In this document: one piece after another, positions 1 to 5,285 of the stretch
How the letters are laid out: every line of letters starts with the position of its first letter
How positions within the stretch are numbered: the stretch's first letter is position 1
From: Actinomycetes bacterium
GTDB lineage: Bacteria; Actinomycetota; Acidimicrobiia; Acidimicrobiales; JAKAOS01
DNA length: 6,412 nucleotides
Reading direction: 5' to 3'
Assembly: GCA_021790615.1 (NCBI GenBank)
Contig: JAJYGW010000373.1
Span: 1 to 6,412 of the forward strand
Translations under genes and position numbers: made by a program
Notes under the pieces: model-generated
What the model was told of the DNA's origin: nothing
Seen by the model: only the letters and a program-made list of their open reading frames with translations
Database searches by the model: none

Positions 1-1
1 T

Positions 2-1063
2 GCCTGCGACCGCCCGGTGATCATCGCAGGCGGGGGCGTCACCAAGTCCGGTGCAGCCGAAGCGGTGCTCGAGCTAGCCGAGGAGCTCGGGGCGGCAGTC
101 ACCAACACCTGGGAGAAGAAGGCGGTCCGAGAGGACTATCCCCTCGCGACCGGGGGGATCGGCCGGGGCGGGTCAGGTGCGAGCGCGGCCGTGCTCCACG
201 AGGCAGATCTCGTCCTTGCGCTCGGGACCCGGTTCTCCGAGCCTGCGACCGAGGACTACGCGATGGCCTTCGAAGCCGGGCAGAGCCTCGTGCAGGTGGA
301 TATCGACGCTGCGACAGTGGGTCGCGTCTACCCCGCCGAGGTCGGGATCGCCGCGGACGCGCGAGCAGCTGTCCTCGCCATCCTCGAGCGGCTCCGTGGC
401 CGGCGCGACCGCAAGCTCCGCACCGCATGGCGCGAGCGCGTCGCCGAGCTCGTGAAGGGCTGGCAAGAAGAGATCTATGCGGTCGATTTCGATGCGCATC
501 CGATCTCGTCGCCCCGGGTGGTGCGCGATCTGCGACGCGTAATGGCACCCGACGGCGTTTTGTGCAGCGACTCGGGCAACTTCAACTACTTCCTCGCGCG
601 CTACTTCACCGCGACGTCTCCTGGGATCTTCCTCTACCCTGCCGCGACCGGTCCGATGGGGTGTGCTCTTCCTGCCGCGATGGGCGTGAAGGTGGCATTT
701 CCCGATCGCCAAGTCGTGGCCGTGGCTGGCGACGGGGGCTTTGCCATGACGATGCAGGATCTCGAGACGTGTGTTCGGGAGCGCATTGCCGTCGTCGCGC
801 TCGTGATGAACAACTTCGCATACGGCAACATAAAGCTGCGCCAGCAGGTGCACTTCGGCAACCGCCTGATCGGTTGCGAGCTCTCGAACCCTGACTTCGC
901 GGAGGTGGCACGCCTCGTCGGCGCGAGGGGAGAGACCGTCCGAGACCCAGACGAGCTTGTACCTTCGCTGCAACGGGCGCTTTCGGCACACGAGCCCTTC
1001 GTCCTCGACGTCCATGTCGATCCGGACGAGATGTCCAGCGCGACCGTCGACCCGTGGTGGTAG
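2..1063 (+). CDS. TPP-dependent enzyme, acetolactate-synthase-like large subunit (5'-truncated)
   Basis: The frame is open to the left edge, so only the last 353 codons are present. GTG at 17 is an internal Val (ACDRP-VIIAGGGV), not a start. Visible residues 1-130 form the central domain of the acetolactate synthase/pyruvate oxidase superfamily (IIAGGGV, GTRFSE, VQVDID). Residues 165-345 form the C-terminal TPP-binding domain. The TPP/Mg signature is clear: GDG at 243-245 followed by MNN ending at 271, with Asp244 and Asn271 as expected metal ligands. TGPMGCALPAAMG precedes it, as usual. The N-terminal domain with the cofactor-activating Glu lies outside the window. Such enzymes ligate or decarboxylate 2-keto acids. 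True acetolactate synthase, sulfoacetaldehyde acetyltransferase, glyoxylate carboligase and related decarboxylases cannot be separated from this fragment. Downstream hydrolase genes rather than an ilvN-type small subunit argue against the housekeeping valine/isoleucine enzyme. The superfamily call is firm; the substrate is unknown. Confidence 0.9.
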   Translation, partial: ACDRPVIIAGGGVTKSGAAEAVLELAEELGAAVTNTWEKKAVREDYPLATGGIGRGGSGASAAVLHEADLVLALGTRFSEPATEDYAMAFEAGQSLVQVDIDAATVGRVYPAEVGIAADARAAVLAILERLRGRRDRKLRTAWRERVAELVKGWQEEIYAVDFDAHPISSPRVVRDLRRVMAPDGVLCSDSGNFNYFLARYFTATSPGIFLYPAATGPMGCALPAAMGVKVAFPDRQVVAVAGDGGFAMTMQDLETCVRERIAVVALVMNNFAYGNIKLRQQVHFGNRLIGCELSNPDFAEVARLVGARGETVRDPDELVPSLQRALSAHEPFVLDVHVDPDEMSSATVDPWW

Positions 1064-1962
1064 GGCCCGGCGCGCACCGTGCGCGGGGCGCTCTCGGGGA
1101 GCTCGTCTCCATTCCCACCGACGGGGCACCTCTCGACGGCCTGTACTATGAGGCCGCTGATCCCGGCGAGCCGGGCAGCGGTGCGTTAGCAGGTGCGCTG
1201 CTGATGCACGGCAACGGACAGAACTTCTACTCCGGGCCGGCGCGGTTCCTCGTCCCCCACCTCCTAGGTGCGCGCATATCCTGCCTTGCCTTCAACCGTC
1301 GGGGTCATGACACGATCAGCTGCCGCACCCGCGTTCCTGAGGGGAACGCCTTCCAGACCACTGCCCAAGCCACCGCCGACAATCTCGCGGCCCGTCGCTT
1401 CCTCGCCGATCGGGGTCATAGCTCTCCGGTTGTCATCGGCCACAGCAATGGCGGGCTGCTGGCCGCCAGTCATGTGGTCGACAACCCTGACAGCCGAGCC
1501 CTCGTGCTCCTGTCTGCCCACTGCGGCGGACGTGCGCTCCTGCCGCGGGCCTCAGCACTGGGACTGCTCGCGAGGGACAGGCTCGCCGAGATATCCGCCA
1601 AGGCGCACCAGCTCGTCGCCGACGGCAAGCCATCCGAGCTGATCCTGCTTCCTGGCTGGTGGTACGCCACGTCGGCCGCGTCCTTCGTCGATCTCGAAGA
1701 GCGCCTGCCTGACCTGCTCGAGCTCGCTGCCGAGGTGAGATGTCCAGCGCTGGTGCTGCGTGGTGACGAGGACCGCCAGCTCTACCCCGCGGAGCGTTTC
1801 GCCGCGATCATGGCTGCACCCTCGACTGTGGTCGTCATCGAGGGCGCCGACCACTTCTATACGGGTTTCGAGGACAGGGTCGGCGCGTTGGTCGCGAGTT
1901 GGCTCGCCGACCTTCTCGGCAACGACGGCAGCCTCCCGACCAAGACGACAAGTCCCGAGTGA
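1054..1962 (+). CDS. alpha/beta-hydrolase fold protein
   Basis: A 302-residue protein with a complete alpha/beta-hydrolase active site. MHGNG (51-55) after a beta strand is the expected oxyanion-hole segment. GHSNGG (129-134) is the nucleophile elbow with Ser131. LRGDED (235-240) supplies the acid, Asp238 or Asp240. GADHFY (264-269) supplies catalytic His267. There is no signal peptide or membrane segment, so it is probably cytoplasmic. The start is GTG 1054 (or GTG 1057), since no other good start exists nearby; it overlaps the 3' end of the TPP-enzyme gene by about ten bases, and no strong Shine-Dalgarno is visible, suggesting translational coupling. Its TGA overlaps a GTG of the next gene. 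The family includes esterases, lipases, amidases and C-C hydrolases. The gene position suggests it acts on an intermediate of the same pathway as its neighbours, but the substrate is not predictable. Confidence 0.9.
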   Translation: MVVGPGAHRARGALGELVSIPTDGAPLDGLYYEAADPGEPGSGALAGALLMHGNGQNFYSGPARFLVPHLLGARISCLAFNRRGHDTISCRTRVPEGNAFQTTAQATADNLAARRFLADRGHSSPVVIGHSNGGLLAASHVVDNPDSRALVLLSAHCGGRALLPRASALGLLARDRLAEISAKAHQLVADGKPSELILLPGWWYATSAASFVDLEERLPDLLELAAEVRCPALVLRGDEDRQLYPAERFAAIMAAPSTVVVIEGADHFYTGFEDRVGALVASWLADLLGNDGSLPTKTTSPE

Positions 1963-1968
1963 GAGGGG
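1961..1968 (+). promoter_or_regulatory. ribosome-binding site of the CocE-like gene
   Basis: GAGAGGGG lies across the stop of the upstream hydrolase gene, eight bases before GTG 1977. It favours 1977 over GTG 1959, which has no purine-rich sequence in front of it. It is a moderate match to the anti-SD complement. Confidence 0.5.
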
Positions 1969-1976
1969 ATGACTCC

Positions 1977-3734
1977 GTGCAGGCTCCGCCAGATGGCGCT
2001 CGACACGAGGCGCGCGACGAGATGTTGATCGATTGGCAGGTCGTCATCGAGATGGACGACGGTGTGGCGCTCCGGTGCGACGTCTACCGGCCCGAGGCGC
2101 CCGGACGATTCCCGGTCATTCTCTCCTACGGCCCCTACGCGAAGGGGCTCTCGTTCCAGGAGGGGTACGGTCCGCAATGGGAGAAGATGGTCTCCGAGCA
2201 CCCCGATGTCACGGCGGGGTCGACGAACAAGTACCAGAGCTGGGAGGTCGCCGATCCGGAGAAGTGGGTGCCGCACGGCTACGCCTGCGTCCGCGTCGAC
2301 TCGCGGGGCACCGGTTGGTCGCCGGGCGAGGTCGACGTCTGGTCTCCCCGCGAAGCAAAGGACCTGGCTCGTTGCATCGAGTGGGCCGGTACCCAGGAGT
2401 GGAGCAACGGGCGGGTGGGGCTGAGCGGCGTCTCGTACTACGCCATGAACCAGTGGCACGTAGCCGGACTCGCCCCACCGCACCTAAAGGCGATGGTGCC
2501 CTGGGAGGGCGCGGCCGACTTTTACCGGGACGTCACCCACCACGGTGGGATCCTCTGTGAGTTCACCGCCAACTGGTACCGGCGCCAGGTAGAGAGCGTC
2601 CAGTACGGCGTCGGGGAGCGCTCCCCGGTCAACCCGAACACGGGAGAGCACGTGGCCGGGCCGACTACCTTGAGCGAGAGCGAGCTGGCCCGCAACCGAC
2701 CGGATCTCGGGGCGCTCGTGAGCGCGCACGCGCTGGACGGGCAATGGTACCGAGACCGCTCGGCCTCCTGGCCCGATGTCCAGGTCCCGTTTCTCTCGGC
2801 CGCCAACTGGGGTGGCCACGGACTGCACGCGCGGGGAAACTTCGAGGCCTTCACCCAGGCGGCCTCGAAGCACAAGTGGCTGGAGGTCCATGGCGGAGAG
2901 CACTGGACGCACTTCTACACCGACTACGGCGTCGAACTGCAGCGGCGGTTCTTCGACCACTTCTTGAAAGGCGCCGACAACGGCTGGGATCGGACACCCC
3001 GGGTCTTGCTCAACATCCGATGTCCCGGGGAGATCTACGAGCTGCGTGAGGAGGACGAGTGGCCGCTCGCACGGACGGTCTGGACGACGCTCTATTTGGA
3101 CGCGTCGACCATGAGTCTCACGCCTACCGCTCCCGACACTCCCGCCGAGGCGACCTACAGCGCTCTCGGCGACGGCCTCAGCTTCACGTTGGGACCCGCC
3201 ACCGAAGAGCTCGAGGTGACAGGCCCCTTGGCGGCCCGGCTTTTCGTCGCGTCGAGCACCGTGGACGCCGACATCTTCGTTGTGCTCAGGCTATTTGATC
3301 CCGACGGCGGCGAGGTGACCTTTCAGGGCGCCCTGGATCCGAACACTCCGATCGCGCACGGATGGCTCCGCGCTTCGCACCGGAGGATCGATGTGGCCAA
3401 GACTCTGCCCTGGCGGCCGTACCACTCCCACGAGCGCGAGGAGTTGCTCGTACCCGGAGAGGTCGTCGAGGTCGAGGTCGAGATCTGGCCAACCTGCATA
3501 GTCGTACCCGTCGGCTACGAGCTGAGGCTCGATATCCGCGGTCGCGACTATGTGTACGACGGTGAGCTCTCGTCGTTTGCAAAGAGCTTCTACTATGCAA
3601 ACCGCGGCGTCGGGCCCTTCACCCATGCCGACAGTTCCGACCGCCCCCCGGAGCGATTCGGAGGCGAGGTCACGATCCACACCGGCGGCGCCACGCCGTC
3701 GTCGGTGCTGGTGCCAGTGATCCCGCCGAAGTGA
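1977..3734 (+). CDS. CocE/NonD family (S15-type) serine hydrolase
   Basis: About 585 residues, the usual size for CocE/NonD hydrolases, which cleave esters, amides or acyl-amino compounds. The N-terminal part (1-360) is the alpha/beta-hydrolase domain: DDGVALRCDVYRP, YGPYAKG with Tyr54 in the place of the CocE oxyanion Tyr, RGTGWSPGE (110-118), and the nucleophile GVSYY with Ser153. EHWTH (308-312) supplies candidate His309 or His312. Residues from about 370 form the C-terminal beta jelly-roll of the S15/CocE family (TGPLAARLFV, RASHRRID, GYELRLDIRGRDY). At the spot where CocE has GWYD, with its catalytic Asp, this protein reads NWGGHG, so Gly280 replaces the acid. Start choice: GTG 1977 has GAGAGGGG (1961-1968) eight bases upstream. 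GTG 1959 forms a GTGA overlap with the previous stop but lacks an SD. ATG 2022, just before the conserved domain, is also possible. No signal peptide is seen. The substrate is unknown. Confidence 0.9.
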   Translation: MQAPPDGARHEARDEMLIDWQVVIEMDDGVALRCDVYRPEAPGRFPVILSYGPYAKGLSFQEGYGPQWEKMVSEHPDVTAGSTNKYQSWEVADPEKWVPHGYACVRVDSRGTGWSPGEVDVWSPREAKDLARCIEWAGTQEWSNGRVGLSGVSYYAMNQWHVAGLAPPHLKAMVPWEGAADFYRDVTHHGGILCEFTANWYRRQVESVQYGVGERSPVNPNTGEHVAGPTTLSESELARNRPDLGALVSAHALDGQWYRDRSASWPDVQVPFLSAANWGGHGLHARGNFEAFTQAASKHKWLEVHGGEHWTHFYTDYGVELQRRFFDHFLKGADNGWDRTPRVLLNIRCPGEIYELREEDEWPLARTVWTTLYLDASTMSLTPTAPDTPAEATYSALGDGLSFTLGPATEELEVTGPLAARLFVASSTVDADIFVVLRLFDPDGGEVTFQGALDPNTPIAHGWLRASHRRIDVAKTLPWRPYHSHEREELLVPGEVVEVEVEIWPTCIVVPVGYELRLDIRGRDYVYDGELSSFAKSFYYANRGVGPFTHADSSDRPPERFGGEVTIHTGGATPSSVLVPVIPPK

Positions 3735-3804
3735 TCCCGCCGAAGTGATCTCCCCGAAGTGATCTCCCCGAAGTGATCCCGCCGAAGTGATCTCCCCGAA
3801 GTGA
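3717..3804 (+). repeat. 14-bp tandem repeat array, six units plus a 4-bp start of a seventh
   Basis: Units of 14 bp run head to tail at 3717, 3731, 3745, 3759, 3773 and 3787, followed by GTGA at 3801-3804. Two variants occur: GTGATCCCGCCGAA (units 1, 2, 5) and GTGATCTCCCCGAA (units 3, 4, 6). Unit 1 encodes the final residues VIPPK of the CocE-like protein, and unit 2 supplies its stop codon (TGA 3732-3734). Because 14 is not a multiple of three, each unit shifts frame, and every unit carries a TGA. It most likely arose by slippage from the end of the coding sequence. I see no internal palindrome that would make it a terminator. Confidence 0.95.
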
Positions 3805-4013
3805 GCCCCGGTGCTGGTGCCGGTCAGTCCTAGAGCAACTACCGTCAGGATTCGACCAGCGCTCCGCGCGCGTGATTAGTATCTTGGTAGCTCTCGCGGA
3901 ACGGCCGGGCGCGGTCAGACGTCAGAGACAGAGGTGCCCGAGGGGAACGTCGTATGCGGTCGAGCGAAGTTGCGATCGAGGGAAGTGGGGACCCGATGGA
4001 CTGGAAAGTGGCG

Positions 4014-4048
4014 GCAAGTGCGAGCTGAGACTGTCAGCACTCGATTGC
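4014..4048 (+). other. possible stem-loop in the intergenic region
   Basis: GCAAGTGC (4014-4021) can pair with GCAC (4037-4040) and TTGC (4045-4048), with a short bulge, and TGA (4026-4028) with TCA (4034-4036). GCTGA/TCAGC (4024-4028/4034-4038) is a competing pairing. It could be part of a structured 5' leader of the amidohydrolase transcript or chance pairing in GC-rich DNA. No U-run follows, so it is not an intrinsic terminator. Confidence 0.3.
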
Positions 4049-4152
4049 AGAGGTCGCAGGCGGGCACGGCGGAGCGGTCGGCGAAGGGGTCGTCGAGCCT
4101 TGGCGGTAGCGAGCTGAGCCGCTTGGCAGGCTGCAAACGGTCCAAAGCTGCC

Positions 4153-4188
4153 GGTCCCCGAGTGACTGGTCCCCGAGTGACTGGTCCC
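4153..4188 (+). repeat. 15-bp direct repeat, two copies plus a 6-bp remnant, before the amidohydrolase start
   Basis: GGTCCCCGAGTGACT occurs at 4153-4167 and 4168-4182, followed by GGTCCC at 4183-4188. The array abuts the ribosome-binding site AGGGTGG. Its core CCCCGAGTGA resembles the CCCCGAAGTGA core of the 14-bp array at the other end of the same interval. Confidence 0.93.
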
Positions 4189-4195
4189 AGGGTGG
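4189..4195 (+). promoter_or_regulatory. ribosome-binding site for the TTG start of the amidohydrolase gene
   Basis: AGGGTGG ends seven bases before TTG 4203. It decides the start: the reading frame upstream is closed by TAG at 4107-4109 with no ATG, GTG or TTG in between, and the next in-frame candidates lie within or beyond the metal-binding VDAHVHF motif. The same bases form the beginning of a T-box-like 14-mer (see findings). Confidence 0.6.
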
Positions 4196-4202
4196 CACCT
4201 CG

Positions 4203-5273
4203 TTGACAGCCCCGCCTATCGACGCGTTCGGGGTTGTCGACGCGCACGTGCATTTCTTGCCCCCCGGCTACGCGGGATCCGACGACTCAGAGCGCTTCCG
4301 GCCGCGAGCTCGCATCGAGCAGGGACGTCAGATCGAGGTCCTCCTCGGCGGGAGGGCCGTTGACTCGGTGATCGGTGAGATGACCCGACCGGAGGTCCTC
4401 CTCGGTGAGCTCGCCCAAAGGGGCATCCGGGGTGCAGTGCTCTCACCGTGGGTGAGCACGCTGCCGGTGGGGCTCGACGCCGCCGCCGCCGGCGCACTCT
4501 GCCGCCTGCAGAACCAGGCAATGGCGGAGGTCGTGAGCAGCGGCCGTGGTGGCTTTGCCGGACTCGCGGCCTTGCCGACCCAGGCGCCTGAGCTGTGCGT
4601 GGAGCTCTTGCGCGAGGCAATGGCGAGCGGCCTAGCGGGCGCCGAAGTGCCGGCGATCTCCGGTGGCCGTGGCCTTGGCGACCCCTCGCTCGAACCACTG
4701 TGGAGCGCGGCGCAGGATCTCGGAGCCATGGTGTTCGTGCACCCCGGTAGCCACGGCCTATCGGTGGACCTGCTCAGCGGGTACTACCTGTGGAACGCCG
4801 TCGGCAATCCCGTCGAGACGGCGGCCTCGGCTGCACAGCTCGTGATGGCGGGGGTCTTCGACCGGTACCCCGACCTCGTGGCCCTCCTCGCCCATGGAGG
4901 TGGCGTGCTGCCCGCCCTGGCTTCACGGATCGGGCGCGCCTGGCGAAAGCGAAGAGAGGCGCGCCTTGTCACGAGCACACCGCCTGAGGAGTCAATCCGA
5001 CGCTTCTACTTCGACTCCGTGCTCCACGACCAGGCGCTCCTCGCGAGCCTCGTGGGTTTCGCCGGCGCTGACCACGTCCTGTTGGGTTCGGACCATCCAT
5101 TCGACATGGGGCTCGACGACCCGGTAGGTGCTGTGCGCGTCCTTGGACTGGAAGAGGATGCCGAGGCCGCAGTGCTTGGCGGCAACGCCCGCCGTCTGGC
5201 CTTCCGGGGCACGGGCGGCACCTTTTCCGGTCCCTCGGGCTCGGGATCTCCTAGTGGGTCCGACCCGTCTTAG
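4203..5273 (+). CDS. amidohydrolase-family protein (ACMSD-like, amidohydrolase 2)
   Basis: A 356-residue TIM-barrel metal-dependent hydrolase of the group containing 2-amino-3-carboxymuconate 6-semialdehyde decarboxylase and aromatic-acid decarboxylases. The ordered active-site set is complete: HVH (His15, His17) on the first strand, His180 in VFVHPGS, His231 in LLAHGGG and Asp297 in LLGSDHPF. Together these bind one divalent metal and activate water or the substrate. Members either hydrolyse amide/ester/C-N bonds or decarboxylate unsaturated or aromatic acids; sequence alone does not say which. Residues 336-356 form a Gly/Ser/Pro-rich tail outside the barrel. There is no signal peptide, so it is likely cytoplasmic. 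The TTG start at 4203 is the only usable one that keeps the metal motif and has an SD in place. It heads a two-gene unit with the M24 gene 12 bases downstream. Confidence 0.9.
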   Translation: MTAPPIDAFGVVDAHVHFLPPGYAGSDDSERFRPRARIEQGRQIEVLLGGRAVDSVIGEMTRPEVLLGELAQRGIRGAVLSPWVSTLPVGLDAAAAGALCRLQNQAMAEVVSSGRGGFAGLAALPTQAPELCVELLREAMASGLAGAEVPAISGGRGLGDPSLEPLWSAAQDLGAMVFVHPGSHGLSVDLLSGYYLWNAVGNPVETAASAAQLVMAGVFDRYPDLVALLAHGGGVLPALASRIGRAWRKRREARLVTSTPPEESIRRFYFDSVLHDQALLASLVGFAGADHVLLGSDHPFDMGLDDPVGAVRVLGLEEDAEAAVLGGNARRLAFRGTGGTFSGPSGSGSPSGSDPS

Positions 5274-5274
5274 C

Positions 5275-5283
5275 AAGGGAGAG
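5275..5283 (+). promoter_or_regulatory. ribosome-binding site of the M24-family gene
   Basis: AAGGGAGAG sits in the 12-base gap after the amidohydrolase stop, its GGGAG core a few bases before ATG 5286. It is the strongest Shine-Dalgarno-like site in the window and supports this ATG over the in-frame ATG 45 bases later. Confidence 0.7.
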
Positions 5284-5285
5284 AT

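Larger units (their letters stand above)
3735..4202. other. gene-free interval between the two gene units
   Basis: Some 468 bases lie without a convincing gene. Short open frames here (for example 3872-4117 and 3934-4206 on +, 3915-4253 on -) give Arg/Ser/Gly-rich translations with no recognisable domain and no good start signals, so I treat the interval as non-coding. It holds the 14-bp array at the left, a middle stretch (about 3830-4140) of unremarkable GC-rich sequence with one modest hairpin at 4014-4048, and a 15-bp repeat at the right. A TAGTAT at 3877-3882 could be a -10 element, but the nearest -35-like hexamer (TTCGAC, 3851-3856) is 20 bases away, so no promoter is called. One is expected somewhere here if the downstream unit is transcribed separately. 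No U-tract terminator is seen. Confidence 0.7.

Noticed and set aside
17..19. GTG 17 as the start of the TPP-enzyme gene
   Set aside because: The frame is open upstream to the window edge and the protein would begin in the middle of the central domain without its N-terminal TPP domain; it is an internal valine.
173..1129. Minus-strand open frame of 318 codons opposite the TPP enzyme
   Set aside because: The translation is Arg/His-rich without motifs; the + strand carries the TPP GDG...NN signature, so this is an antisense shadow.
3717..3804. CRISPR array
   Set aside because: The 14-bp units are contiguous with no spacers and are far shorter than CRISPR repeats; it is a simple tandem repeat.
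3801..3830. Possible intrinsic terminator after the CocE-like gene
   Set aside because: The GC-rich GGTGCTGGTGCCGG stretch is a direct rather than inverted repeat, so it does not form a stable hairpin, and there is no T-tract.
3851..3882. Possible promoter TTCGAC ... TAGTAT
   Set aside because: The spacing of 20 bases is longer than the usual 16-18, the -35 match is weak, and nothing else supports a transcription start here.
3872..4206. Short + strand open frames in the intergenic gap (81 and 90 codons)
   Set aside because: Their compositions are Arg/Ser/Gly-rich, they overlap in different frames, have no convincing Shine-Dalgarno, and the second runs through the 15-bp repeats into the next gene.
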